NCBI GenBank assembly: GCA_947177715.1
Contig: CAMWVM010000005.1
Span: forward strand, 1-19,252
Length of the DNA: 19,252 nt
Reading direction: 5' to 3'
DNA from: an uncultured Ruminococcus sp.
Lineage (GTDB): Bacteria > Bacillota > Clostridia > Oscillospirales > Ruminococcaceae
A model generated the notes under the pieces. It saw nothing but the letters and a program-made list of their open reading frames with translations, made no database searches and was not told the origin of the DNA. Of this stretch, positions 8,490 to 16,350 are shown piece by piece; the stretch's first letter is position 1, and every line of letters begins with the position of its first letter. The position numbers were made by a program, and so were the translations under genes.

Positions 8490-9209
8490 TTACCCGAAAA
8501 AATACTCCAAACTATCATTCTTTAAAATATGAGCTTCGTTTTTTATTAAATGATTAGTAAACCCATTGCCAAATTTTTTATCTAATATTTCATATGAGTC
8601 GCCAATGTGGGGAACAGGCTTGTCAAGCCTGTGGTAATCAGTTCCCAAAGCATGAACATAACCTTTTTTGATTAATTTAAAACATGCTCTTTTAGATGAA
8701 GCTTTCATAAGTGATTTAACATTTATTTGCCCGAGAACGTCTAAGTCCATAAGGTTTGATAAATCAGAAAACGAAGTAAAATGCAAATATCGTTCTATAT
8801 GTGCAATTAAAAGCTTTACATCCATGAAGTCAACGATTTTTGAAACATTGTTTATTATATCAGAAGTAAGCTTTTGATAAGGCATTTCGAGTAGTATGAA
8901 ATCCGTTCCTTGAATTGCAAGCTTTGATAAATCTTCATTTCCCACAAGCACAGGATTATATAAAACCTCTGCACCTAAAATGATTTGCGGATGTTCAGAT
9001 TTCAAATGAGGTTTAAGTTTTTCATAAGCAGCATTGCGTTTTTCCAAGAATCTTGTAATGCTCTGTTCCTCACAATAAAAGTGAGGTGTGGCAACGACTA
9101 TATTTGTACCGTTTTCAACAAAAGTGTCAAGCATTTGCAATGATTCGTCAATAGATCTCGAACCGTCATCAATGCCGGGTAAAATATGCGAATGCATATC
9201 AATTTTCAT
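8490..9209 (-). CDS. CpsB/YwqE-type PHP-domain tyrosine-protein phosphatase
   Basis: 239 residues. The PHP metal-site signatures are all visible: DMHSHILPGIDDG (His6, His8, Asp14), ATPHFY (His43), GAEV (Glu81), AHIERY (His137) and GTDYHR (Asp191, His193). In Gram-positive bacteria this family dephosphorylates the bacterial tyrosine kinase (CpsD/YwqD) controlling capsule or exopolysaccharide polymerisation, using manganese or similar metals in the cytosol. No kinase, Wzz-like adaptor or capsule gene lies beside it, so the substrate is open. The ATG at 9209 is preceded by GGAG at 9-base spacing, and the gene has its own extended -10 promoter. No convincing terminator follows before the metK promoter. 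Confidence 0.87.
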   Translation of the reverse strand: MKIDMHSHILPGIDDGSRSIDESLQMLDTFVENGTNIVVATPHFYCEEQSITRFLEKRNAAYEKLKPHLKSEHPQIILGAEVLYNPVLVGNEDLSKLAIQGTDFILLEMPYQKLTSDIINNVSKIVDFMDVKLLIAHIERYLHFTSFSDLSNLMDLDVLGQINVKSLMKASSKRACFKLIKKGYVHALGTDYHRLDKPVPHIGDSYEILDKKFGNGFTNHLIKNEAHILKNDSLEYFFG

Positions 9210-9246
9210 ACAACTATGCTCCTTATTGTAATACTAAGTTAAATTT

Positions 9247-9275
9247 ATGATATCATATAGTATTATAAAAGTCAA
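9247..9275 (-). promoter_or_regulatory. Promoter of the PHP phosphatase gene
   Basis: On the minus strand TTGACT (9275-9270), a 17-base spacer and TATCAT (9252-9247), with TG one base before the -10 (extended -10). It lies about 40 nt upstream of the phosphatase start and separates this gene from the feo operon. Confidence 0.75.
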
Positions 9276-9295
9276 GAATCTGCAAATGTTTCGTT

Positions 9296-9448
9296 TTATT
9301 GATTTTGTTTTTTGCTGCATGAATTAAAATGGCAGTTGCAGCAGTTGCCGCAACATTGATTTTTTATGCTATTTTTCATGTATTTGATTATAATCATAAA
9401 AGCGGAAATTATAATTAATATGCAAATGAAAATTACAAAGTATTTCAC
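9296..9448 (-). CDS. FeoB-associated Cys-rich membrane protein
   Basis: 50 residues. One hydrophobic segment (about residues 4-21) is followed by a basic stretch (KYMKNSIKN) and a compact Cys cluster (Cys32, 33, 36, 37, 39 and 44, pattern CCxxCCxCx4C), ending KKQNQ. Small single-TM Cys-rich proteins downstream of feoB are a recognised companion family in Firmicutes and occupy the place of FeoC; their function is not firmly established. The Cys cluster could bind iron or an iron-sulfur centre. The start is GTG 9448. A GGTGAT-like ribosome site overlaps the feoB stop region, and the gene begins 16 bases after feoB, so it is the third gene of the operon. Confidence 0.82.
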   Translation of the reverse strand: MKYFVIFICILIIISAFMIIIKYMKNSIKNQCCGNCCNCHFNSCSKKQNQ

Positions 9449-9464
9449 GACTATTAATCACCCT

Positions 9465-11468
9465 TTAGAGAAATATTGAACCGATTTGATATACAAGCAA
9501 CGCTGCTATATATGCAATAGAACATTGCATTATTGCACTTGCCATCGCCCATTTTATGCTTCCTGTTTCTTTTTTTATAGTTACAAATGCAGATATACAT
9601 GGCATATAAAGAAGACAGAATACCATAAACGAAAAAGCTGAAAGCGGAGTGAATGCCTGAAGTATTGCTCCAGACAATGCAGCTTCGTTTGCAGCGGAAT
9701 AAAGTACAAGCATAGTGCTTACTACCGCTTCCTTGGCAACAAGCCCAGAAAGAAGAGATACACCTGTTTTCCAGTCACCAAAACCTAATGGTTTTAAAAT
9801 TGGTGAAATAAGACTGCCTAAATAAGCAAACAAACTTGTACTGCTGTCATTGGTATAGTTCAGAGTAGGGGTAAACGACTGTAGAAGCCATATTATTATT
9901 GACATTGCAAAAATTATTGTTCCGGCTTTGATCAGAAATCCTTTGCACTTATCCCATGTGTTTTTCAGTACTGAAGAAAACATAGGAAGTCTGTATGCTG
10001 GAAGCTCCATGATAAATGGTGCTTGATTGCTTTTAAAATATGTCTTTTTAAGTATTAAACCAACAAGAATTGCAAGTATAAAACCTATTATGTACATTGA
10101 AAAAACAATTAACCCTTGATGTGCTGAAAAGAATACACCAGCAAACAATGCATAGATTGGAAGTTTAGCTCCGCATGACATAAACGGAATAAGAAGTATT
10201 GTCATTCTGCGTTCGTTGATATTTTCCTGTGTTCTTGTTGCCATTACTGCAGGGGTTGTACAGCCAAATCCCATTATCATTGGTATAAAACTTTTTCCTG
10301 ACAAACCAAGTTTTCTTAGGAATCTGTCTGTAATAAAAGCCGCTCTTGCCATATAACCGCTGTCTTCAAGAATTGATAAACAAAGAAAAAGAATTGATAT
10401 CTGCGGAAGAAAAGTCAAGATCCCTCCTACACCGTTTATGATGCCGTTGATAATAAGAGAAATCGTCCATTGAGGTGAATCAACCTGTTCTAAAAATTGT
10501 CCAACAGCAGGAGAAAGTATATCACCGAAAAACTTTTCGATCAAATCCGAAAAGAAAGTACCAACAGTACCGAAAGTTAGTGAAAAGATAAACATCATTA
10601 TAAGCAAGAAGATGGGCAGAGCTAAAAACTTGTTGGTAACAATTAAGTCAATTTTATCGGAAATAGTAAGTTTCTCATCACTTTTGCCTTTAACAACACA
10701 TTTTTTAGTTACGTCTTCAATGAAACGATATCTTGCGTCGGCAAGCATGGTTTCTCTATCACCATATTGTGCAGTGCTTTCATATTTTTTTGCAATATTT
10801 TCAATTATACTAAATTGTTTTTCAGAGAGAGATAACTCTTCTATAATCCTTTCATCACCTTCAAGTAATTTTGATGAATAAAAAGAATATGGAATAGTTT
10901 TGTTTTCATTATATATTTCTGAAAAAATTGAGTTGAGTGCATTTTGGGTATTAGTATCAAAGTTAATTTCAGGAGGCGTTATATTATTGTTGACTACATA
11001 TTCAATTTGCCTCAGAACTTCGTCTATATTATCACCTTTTCTTGCGGATATGGGTATAATCGGCATACCCATAAGTTTCGACAAATAACAGGTGTCGATT
11101 GTTGTACCCTGCGCCTTTACATCATCCATCATATTTATGACAAGTACCATTGGAATGCCAAGCTCAACAAGCTGAACGCTTAAATATAAATTTCGCTCAA
11201 TATTTGTACCGTCAATTATATTAATTATTGCCTGTGGTTTTTCTTTTATTATGTAGTCACGGCTAACTATCTCTTCCATTGAATAAGGAGATAAAGAATA
11301 TATTCCGGGTAAATCTATAATATTGAATTTACCGTCTTTTGTTTTGCCGGTTTTCTTTTCAACGGTTACACCTGCCCAGTTTCCAACATATTGATTTGAA
11401 CCTGTGAGTGCATTAAAAAGAGTTGTTTTTCCACAGTTTGGATTGCCTGCCAGAGCTACAGAAATCAT
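9465..11468 (-). CDS. feoB: Ferrous iron transporter FeoB
   Basis: 667 residues, usual for Firmicutes. This is the inner-membrane Fe(II) uptake protein, with an N-terminal GTPase domain and a membrane core. G-motifs: G1 GNPNCGKT (8-15), G3 DLPG (52-55), G4 NMMD (112-115) and G5 SARKG (141-145). The gate domains carry FLPQISILFLCLSILEDSGY and the conserved GFGCTTPAVMATR Cys region. The C-terminal half has several hydrophobic helices and ends in LVYQIGSIFL. The ATG overlaps the feoA stop in an ATGA arrangement, so the two are translationally coupled. The Cys-rich partner follows. Probably regulated by iron through the feoA promoter. Confidence 0.97.
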   Translation of the reverse strand: MISVALAGNPNCGKTTLFNALTGSNQYVGNWAGVTVEKKTGKTKDGKFNIIDLPGIYSLSPYSMEEIVSRDYIIKEKPQAIINIIDGTNIERNLYLSVQLVELGIPMVLVINMMDDVKAQGTTIDTCYLSKLMGMPIIPISARKGDNIDEVLRQIEYVVNNNITPPEINFDTNTQNALNSIFSEIYNENKTIPYSFYSSKLLEGDERIIEELSLSEKQFSIIENIAKKYESTAQYGDRETMLADARYRFIEDVTKKCVVKGKSDEKLTISDKIDLIVTNKFLALPIFLLIMMFIFSLTFGTVGTFFSDLIEKFFGDILSPAVGQFLEQVDSPQWTISLIINGIINGVGGILTFLPQISILFLCLSILEDSGYMARAAFITDRFLRKLGLSGKSFIPMIMGFGCTTPAVMATRTQENINERRMTILLIPFMSCGAKLPIYALFAGVFFSAHQGLIVFSMYIIGFILAILVGLILKKTYFKSNQAPFIMELPAYRLPMFSSVLKNTWDKCKGFLIKAGTIIFAMSIIIWLLQSFTPTLNYTNDSSTSLFAYLGSLISPILKPLGFGDWKTGVSLLSGLVAKEAVVSTMLVLYSAANEAALSGAILQAFTPLSAFSFMVFCLLYMPCISAFVTIKKETGSIKWAMASAIMQCSIAYIAALLVYQIGSIFL

Positions 11469-11707
11469 ACATCAATCTCCCTTTTTACAAAGATATTTTT
11501 AGCTTCGGAACGTCTTATGGAAAGCATGTATCCTCTTAATTTCAATTCCAGAGGATCACCTAACGGAGCGATCTTATATAATGTGACCTTAACTCCGGGA
11601 GTAATCCCCATGTCTATCAAACGACGTTTCATCGCACCTTCACAATTAATGCTGAGTATAAGTGCAGACTCTCCAACAGATAAGTCGTTAATTGTTTTAT
11701 ATTTCAT
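11465..11707 (-). CDS. feoA: FeoA SH3-like iron transport accessory protein
   Basis: 80 residues, typical FeoA length, a small cytosolic SH3-like protein that supports FeoB activity. The family pattern is visible: an N-terminal L-x-VGE turn (DLSVGESALI), the central RRLIDMGITPGVKV motif and the GDPLELKLRGYMLSIRRSEAKNI tail. The start is ATG 11707 with GGAGG 4 bases upstream, slightly close. It is the first gene of feoA-feoB-Cys-rich protein and overlaps feoB by 4 bases. Confidence 0.95.
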   Translation of the reverse strand: MKYKTINDLSVGESALILSINCEGAMKRRLIDMGITPGVKVTLYKIAPLGDPLELKLRGYMLSIRRSEAKNIFVKREIDV

Positions 11708-11758
11708 ATGTCCTCCATTAAACAGAAATTATAATTAATAGTATATTTATGTAAAGAG

Positions 11759-11777
11759 TTGCATAAGGCTAACTATA
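11759..11777 (-). promoter_or_regulatory. Possible DtxR/IdeR-like operator at the feoA start site
   Basis: On the minus strand, directly downstream of the -10, GTTAGCCT matches the core of the DtxR/IdeR iron box consensus (TTAGGTTAGSCTAACCTAA). Over the 19-base site about 12 positions agree; the flanks match poorly. An imperfect inverted repeat (AGTT-A-GC then GC-AACT) covers the same bases. The position, over the expected transcription start of an iron-uptake operon, suits an iron-dependent repressor. The match is partial, so this is a candidate only. Confidence 0.3.
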
Positions 11778-11805
11778 TTATAGCATAGTCTTTCTAAAAT
11801 TTCAA
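11777..11805 (-). promoter_or_regulatory. Promoter of the feo operon
   Basis: On the minus strand TTGAAA (11805-11800), a 17-base spacer and TATAAT (11782-11777), with TG one base before the -10. It gives a leader of about 60 nt before feoA. No other gene lies between it and feoA. Confidence 0.87.
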
Positions 11806-12003
11806 CTGCTTGAAAGAAATCATAAATAGTTTAATTTAATATATGTTTGAACATAACGATATAGAAACATTAAAAATTAATTTTAAAATTACATACTCAT
11901 GTAAAAAAATTTATTTTAGACTATCTTTTTATATTTCTGATTCGTTATAATATATAGAAAGGATAAACGTTTTGAAATTCGAGTATCGAGAAAGGAGGAT
12001 TTT
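11806..12003. other. AT-rich intergenic stretch between feo promoter and sigma operon
   Basis: No ORF or RNA gene is seen. The stretch is very AT-rich and would contain the left edge of the presumed mobile insert, but no terminal repeat is recognisable. A TATAAT at 11946-11951 could be a -10 for the sigma operon, though no good -35 lies 16-18 bases upstream. GGAGG at 11994-11998 is the ribosome site of the sigma factor gene. Confidence 0.5.
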
Positions 12004-12564
12004 GTGCATTCCGATTTTTTGTTAATTAGAAGAATGAAACAGGGCGAAGAAGAAGCATTTGATTTGTTCGTCCATAAATACTATAAGGAAATTTTGGCTT
12101 ATTGCGGTTATCGTTGCTCTGATAAAGAATATGCTGAGGACATAACCCAGGAAACCTTTGTGCGTTTTTTTGCAAAATTGTCTGATTACAATCACAGAGG
12201 AAAAACAAAGAATTATTTATATACAATAGCTGGCAATTTATGTAAAGACTATTTTAAAAAAATAAAAGATATACCTGTGGAAGAATCGGAATTAAGCACA
12301 CGAATAGAATTTGTAGAACATCCGATGGAAAATGTATTAAATAAGCTTACGGTTGAATGGGCGTTAAAACAATTACCCAATGAATTAAGTGAGGTGGTTA
12401 CTCTATACTATTTTCAAGAACTGAAACTTACGGAGATTGCTGATATATTACACATAAGTGTTCCATTAGTAAAATATCGGCTAAAACAAGCAAAGATGCG
12501 GTTAGGAAAACTGTTTCAAGAGGAGGGAAGCTATGAATCTGGAAGAACAACTTATGACTTATAA
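12004..12564 (+). CDS. ECF-type sigma-70 family RNA polymerase sigma factor
   Basis: 186 residues with the two-domain ECF layout. Region 2 (about 10-75) includes the YAEDITQETFVRFF stretch that binds core polymerase and the -10. Region 4 (about 115-170) ends in a helix-turn-helix (LKLTEIADILHISVPLVKYRLKQA) for the -35. Region 3 is absent, as expected. The start is GTG with GGAGG at 5 bases. It overlaps the next gene, a membrane protein, by 32 bases. ECF factors are usually held by a co-transcribed membrane anti-sigma, so the next product is the natural candidate. The downstream ABC transporter and VanY-like enzyme suggest a cell-envelope or antibiotic-stress regulon. The specific signal is unknown. 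Confidence 0.93.
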   Translation: MHSDFLLIRRMKQGEEEAFDLFVHKYYKEILAYCGYRCSDKEYAEDITQETFVRFFAKLSDYNHRGKTKNYLYTIAGNLCKDYFKKIKDIPVEESELSTRIEFVEHPMENVLNKLTVEWALKQLPNELSEVVTLYYFQELKLTEIADILHISVPLVKYRLKQAKMRLGKLFQEEGSYESGRTTYDL

Positions 12565-13297
12565 GAAAAGGGCACAGATGGAATCAACGGAGGAAAAAAT
12601 ACAGGAAACTATCAGAAAATCAAAGGAAGTCTTTTTTGCTTCGGAGCATGAAAGAATGTTATCCTACCGTGAGTTTTTATGGTCGCAGTTTAAGTTGATA
12701 CGAAAAAGATGGTGGATTCTTCAATTTCTACTTTTGTTCATATTAGGAGCAATGCTTATATCTGCATATGAGGAAAGTTATGTCCAAAGAGGCATGGGGG
12801 TCATGGCATCTATATTTGTCATCCTTATTATTCCTGAACTTTGGAAAAACAGGTCATGCAATTGTATGGAAATAGAAGAATCGTCTTATTATTCTCTAAG
12901 GCAGATATATTCAGCGCATATGGTATTGTTCGGCATTGTAGATGTTTTCCTTCTTACTGTGTTTTGCGGAACAATGACAATAGGGCTGCATATTGAATTC
13001 ACAAGATTGCTTGTTCAATTTCTCATGCCAATGCTTGTGACGGCATGTATTTGTTTTGGCACGTTATGCAACAAATATATTATGAATGAAACCGTAGCAA
13101 TCATTTTATGTGTTTTGTGGTGTGCCATATGGTTGGTTATTGCTTTAAATGAAAAAATATACACAATGGTTACATTGCCAATATGGCTGATATGTATCGG
13201 TCTTTCATTTGGTTTCTTGTGCATCGCAGTTTACCGTACATTAAGTAATTGTGATAACTATTGGGAGGTAGGATTTGATGAAATTAGAATTGAATAA
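12533..13297 (+). CDS. Six-TM membrane protein with cytosolic N-terminus, possible anti-sigma or transporter partner
   Basis: 254 residues. The first 55 or so are hydrophilic and charged (a likely cytosolic helix, MNLEEQLMTYKKRAQM onward). Six hydrophobic segments follow at about 60-78, 86-103, 130-151, 158-178, 187-205 and 213-234, then a short acidic tail. No named family is recognised; similar unnamed proteins are remembered beside sigma factors and ABC transporters in Lachnospiraceae-type genomes, which could not be checked. It overlaps the sigma gene by 32 bases and the ATPase gene by 20. It could be an anti-sigma factor, with the N-terminus binding sigma, or a second permease-like subunit. 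AGGAGGG (12521-12527) lies 5 bases before the ATG. Confidence 0.85.
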   Translation: MNLEEQLMTYKKRAQMESTEEKIQETIRKSKEVFFASEHERMLSYREFLWSQFKLIRKRWWILQFLLLFILGAMLISAYEESYVQRGMGVMASIFVILIIPELWKNRSCNCMEIEESSYYSLRQIYSAHMVLFGIVDVFLLTVFCGTMTIGLHIEFTRLLVQFLMPMLVTACICFGTLCNKYIMNETVAIILCVLWCAIWLVIALNEKIYTMVTLPIWLICIGLSFGFLCIAVYRTLSNCDNYWEVGFDEIRIE

Positions 13298-14165
13298 TTT
13301 AACGAAAAAATTTGGGGATTTTACTGCCGTAGACCATATAAATCTGACGATGAATAACGGTGTTTATGGATTGTTAGGGGTAAATGGTGCAGGAAAGACC
13401 ACTTTAATGAGAATGCTGTGTACTTTGCTTAAACCGACAAGCGGAAGTATTGCCTGCAATGGAAAAGATATATTAAAAATGGACGGAGAATACAGGAAAC
13501 TATTGGGATATTTGCCACAGGATTTTGGTTTTTATCCTGAGTTCACAGTGCAAGATTATCTACTTTATATTGCAACAATTAAAGGGCTTCGCCCAGCTAT
13601 AGCGAAAAGAAAAGTGAAAGAATTGATTCCACAGGTAGGGCTCACAAAAGTTGCCAATAAAAAAATGAAAAAGTTATCTGGCGGTATGAAACGGCGGGCT
13701 GGAATCGCACAGGCTATGTTGAATGACCCTAAGATTTTAATACTTGATGAGCCAACAGCAGGGCTTGACCCAAATGAAAGGATTCGTTTCCGTAATCTGA
13801 TAAGTGAACTTTCAGAAGAACGTTTGGTGTTATTGTCTACACACATTGTTTCTGACATTGAGTATATAGCAAATGAAATTTTGCTGATGAAAGACGGAAA
13901 AATCATGCATAAAGGGACGGCAGATGAAATCATAGATTCTATGACAGAAACAGTCTGGGAATGTCTTGTAGATAAAAATATGGTATCCGATTTCATGAAA
14001 AAATATAAAATTTCCAATATGAAATCAGAGCCGCAGGGGGTAATCTTACGAATCATTTCGCACGAGAAACCGTCATCTGATGCGGCATGTGTGGAAGCAA
14101 ATCTGGAAGATGTGTTTTTATATTATTTTGGAGAGAAGGCAGGTGATGAAAATGCTGCAATTTGA
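13278..14165 (+). CDS. ABC transporter ATP-binding protein (BcrA/CcmA-like)
   Basis: 295 residues. All ABC ATPase motifs are present: Walker A GVNGAGKTT (34-42), Q-loop Gln81, signature LSGGM (133-137), Walker B ILILDEPTAGLDP with Asp157 and Glu158, and H-loop His189. The roughly 85-residue C-terminal extension is typical of ABC-2 type drug or peptide exporters. It should energise the permease encoded next. ATG 13278 was chosen with GGGAGG at 9 bases; an in-frame TTG lies at 13275. Overlaps with both neighbours show one tightly coupled operon. Bacitracin- or lantibiotic-type export is plausible, but the substrate cannot be read from the sequence. Confidence 0.95.
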   Translation: MKLELNNLTKKFGDFTAVDHINLTMNNGVYGLLGVNGAGKTTLMRMLCTLLKPTSGSIACNGKDILKMDGEYRKLLGYLPQDFGFYPEFTVQDYLLYIATIKGLRPAIAKRKVKELIPQVGLTKVANKKMKKLSGGMKRRAGIAQAMLNDPKILILDEPTAGLDPNERIRFRNLISELSEERLVLLSTHIVSDIEYIANEILLMKDGKIMHKGTADEIIDSMTETVWECLVDKNMVSDFMKKYKISNMKSEPQGVILRIISHEKPSSDAACVEANLEDVFLYYFGEKAGDENAAI

Positions 14166-15363
14166 AATAAAGAAAGTTTTTTTAAAATTCAAGAATAGGA
14201 TGGCAATGATTCTTTTGCTAATCATACTAATTGCAACAAGCATTTTGACAATGAACAGAGTAGAGTATGTGGATGCGGATGGAAACACTTCGAGCGGTAT
14301 CGTAGCGGCAAGGAACCTCAGCACCGAACAGAACAAGTGGGCGGGCTATCTTACGGAAGATGTGTTTGCAGAAGTAGTTAAGGAAAATGAGCAGATAAAT
14401 AATTCTAAAGAAGCGTTGTCAGATGATATTCAGGAACAGAATAAGGCGTATGCGAAAAAGCAGGGCATATCTGGAATTGCCGACCTGATTAACAATGCAT
14501 TCAGCGAGTGGAGGGATTACAATTCTTATGCAATCGACAACGTTTCCACAGAAGAAGCAAAGCAGGTTTATGAAAAAAGGATTTCCGCATTAAAAGGATA
14601 TTTGGATTCAGGAGAGGAAACGTTCACGGATGCACAGAAGGAATTTTTGATTCAGCGTTATGAAAATCTTAAAACGCCTTTTTATTATGAATATATAGGT
14701 GGTTGGAGTGCATTGCTGCAAAATATATCAACATTTATTTTGATGTTGGCATTGATAATAGGTTTTTTTGTATCTGGCATATTTTCGGATGAATTTCAGA
14801 TAAAAGCGGATTCAATTTTTTTCTCATCGAAATTGGGAAGGAATAAAGCGGTTGTTTCAAAAGTGAGTGCGGTTTTTTTGATTACGACTGTCCTTTATGT
14901 TGTTTTCGTGCTTTTATATACCGTTATTGTGCTCCTGATGTTGGGGGCAGATGGTGCGAACTGTCCAATCCAGCTTGAGTTGTGGAGGAGTACTTATAAT
15001 GTTACCCTTTTTCAGGCATATCTTCTGATTGTCGCCGGCGGTTATGTAGGCACATTGTTTGCTGCCATAATTTCTATGATTGTATCGGCGGCATCACGTT
15101 CAACTGCAACAGCAGTTATTGTTCCGTTTATGATATTATGTGCATTTCCTTTTTTAAGCAGGATTATCACATTACCAGGGATATGCTCGTTCTTTCCAGA
15201 CCAATTGCTGGAGGTATATTCAAGCGTTAAAGAGTTTGACCTTGTAGAGTTGGGCGGCAAGGTAATGAGTGTTGTAACAGTTATTATTCCTGTGTATATG
15301 GCAATGTGTTTATTTTTATTGCCTATACTGTATTATATTTATAAAAAGTCAGAGGTTAAATAA
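14146..15363 (+). CDS. ABC-2 type transporter permease
   Basis: About 405 residues. One N-terminal TM segment (about 18-36) is followed by a large hydrophilic, probably extracytoplasmic region (about 37-190), then about five or six TM segments (near 193-213, 239-266, 288-315, 320-345 and 372-398). This architecture is common in ABC-2 permeases paired with drug or peptide exporter ATPases. The ATG at 14146 is preceded by AAGG at 6 bases; ATG 14152 is an alternative, and a longer in-frame extension to 14080 lies inside the ATPase gene and is unlikely. It overlaps the ATPase gene by 20 bases and its TAA directly abuts the next ATG. Confidence 0.88.
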   Translation: MKMLQFEIKKVFLKFKNRMAMILLLIILIATSILTMNRVEYVDADGNTSSGIVAARNLSTEQNKWAGYLTEDVFAEVVKENEQINNSKEALSDDIQEQNKAYAKKQGISGIADLINNAFSEWRDYNSYAIDNVSTEEAKQVYEKRISALKGYLDSGEETFTDAQKEFLIQRYENLKTPFYYEYIGGWSALLQNISTFILMLALIIGFFVSGIFSDEFQIKADSIFFSSKLGRNKAVVSKVSAVFLITTVLYVVFVLLYTVIVLLMLGADGANCPIQLELWRSTYNVTLFQAYLLIVAGGYVGTLFAAIISMIVSAASRSTATAVIVPFMILCAFPFLSRIITLPGICSFFPDQLLEVYSSVKEFDLVELGGKVMSVVTVIIPVYMAMCLFLLPILYYIYKKSEVK

Positions 15364-16059
15364 ATGAAATATCATAGGAAACGAAAATCCTGTAAATTAG
15401 GAATCATATTTTTTCTTATGGCGGCTGTTCTAATGTGTGTATTGGCAATAAACCATATAGTTCCTGTCCCTAATTTTTTTGGAGATATAAATCGTAATAT
15501 TGCGAATACAGACAATGGATGGAACTTAATCCTTGTAAACCATGACAACTATATACCCGATGATTATGAGGTGGAATTAACAGAACTGTCAAATGGCGAG
15601 AAAGTGGATTCTAGAATTTATCCTGAATTACAGGAAATGTTTAATGCGGCAAGAGCAGAGGGTTTAGGCTTGCATGTTGCGGCAGGATACAGGACACAGG
15701 AAAAGCAGCAGGAATTGTTAGATGAGAAAATAGTAGCATATGAAAATGAGGGTAACTCAAAATCTGAAGCTAGAAAACTTGCTGAGCAATGGGTTGCTAT
15801 TCCAGGAACCAGTGAGCATCAATTGGGCATTGCTGTTGATATAAACGCTGATGCTGCAAGTTCCGGAGATGAGGTATATAACTGGCTTGCCGAAAATGGA
15901 TACAAATATGGATTTATAAAACGCTATCCTTCAGATAAAACCGACATAACAGGTATCATTAACGAACCGTGGCATTATAGATATGTTGGAAAAGAAGCAG
16001 CAAAGGAAATATATTTGCGGGGAATTTGTTTAGAAGAATATATAGAATCAATAACATGA
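15364..16059 (+). CDS. VanY-like M15 family D-Ala-D-Ala carboxypeptidase
   Basis: 231 residues. A basic start and one TM anchor (about 11-29) place the enzyme outside the membrane. The M15B zinc site is complete: SEHQLGIAVDIN gives His152 and Asp159, and EPWHYRYVG gives Glu201 (general base) and His204. GYRTQEKQQELLD is also family-typical. Such enzymes trim the terminal D-Ala from peptidoglycan stem peptides; VanY lowers glycopeptide target levels. The ATG follows the permease stop with no gap, with AGAGG 8 bases upstream, so it is the last gene of the sigma operon. No vanH/A/X or vanS/R genes are present, so glycopeptide resistance cannot be claimed. General envelope remodelling is the safer reading. 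Confidence 0.93.
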   Translation: MKYHRKRKSCKLGIIFFLMAAVLMCVLAINHIVPVPNFFGDINRNIANTDNGWNLILVNHDNYIPDDYEVELTELSNGEKVDSRIYPELQEMFNAARAEGLGLHVAAGYRTQEKQQELLDEKIVAYENEGNSKSEARKLAEQWVAIPGTSEHQLGIAVDINADAASSGDEVYNWLAENGYKYGFIKRYPSDKTDITGIINEPWHYRYVGKEAAKEIYLRGICLEEYIESIT

Positions 16060-16088
16060 TAATGTGAGCTAATAATGGATGGAAATTT

Positions 16089-16244
16089 ATGAGCGGATAT
16101 AAGGAAATAGGTATCTGGGGGCGGCACTTGGACTATCTGAAGCAGCATCGCAGGGTTACATACACCAATCTTCTCACATGCGGCAAGCTTAATGCTTACC
16201 TTGCCCTCTTCCTGTTTACTGTTAGAAGTGGGTTAAAATTCTAA
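16089..16244 (+). pseudogene. tnpV: Truncated TnpV transposon protein
   Basis: The 51-residue reading frame contains EIGIWGRHLDYLKQHRRVTY and then TNLLTCGKLNAYLA, matching the central part of the roughly 120-residue TnpV protein of Tn4451-like elements. Its role in transposition is not settled. After KLNAYLA (about 16205) the frame departs from the family and stops, and the N-terminal third is missing. There is no good ribosome site before the ATG. A deletion after KLNAYLA is the likely cause, since the continuation is not found in the other frames nearby. Confidence 0.78.
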
Positions 16245-16350
16245 TTTGCAGAGTACAAAGGATTATAGGCATTACTTTTTCGGAAGGAGAAATTCACATT
16301 AATGAAATTAGTGTTGCCTGCCAAAATGAAACCATACAAGCACATAATTA
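16245..16350. other. Intergenic stretch, no recognised gene
   Basis: The stretch holds a short open frame ending ACQNETIQAHNY and a 24-codon ATG frame at 16302-16376 with AAGGAG upstream. Neither is recognisable, and the latter runs into the next promoter. It is probably debris from decay of the element. Confidence 0.4.

Noticed and set aside
9405..9420. A 16-base sequence, GAAATTATAATTAATA, occurs here and again at 11725-11740, at both ends of the feo operon.
   Set aside because: It is almost pure A/T, one copy is inside a coding region, and a chance match of this length is not unlikely in AT-rich DNA.
11830..11840. TTTAATTTAAT here and at 17481-17491, possible direct repeats flanking an insertion.
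   Set aside because: Low-complexity A/T sequence; the second copy lies before, not after, the recombinase remnant, so it does not bracket the element.
13565..14056. A 163-codon open frame on the minus strand inside the ABC ATPase gene.
   Set aside because: It is the reverse of a gene with a complete set of ABC motifs, lacks a recognisable domain and has no supporting ribosome site.
15364..16059. Glycopeptide (van) resistance cluster.
   Set aside because: Only a VanY-like enzyme is present; no ligase, dehydrogenase, VanX or VanRS is found, so resistance cannot be claimed.
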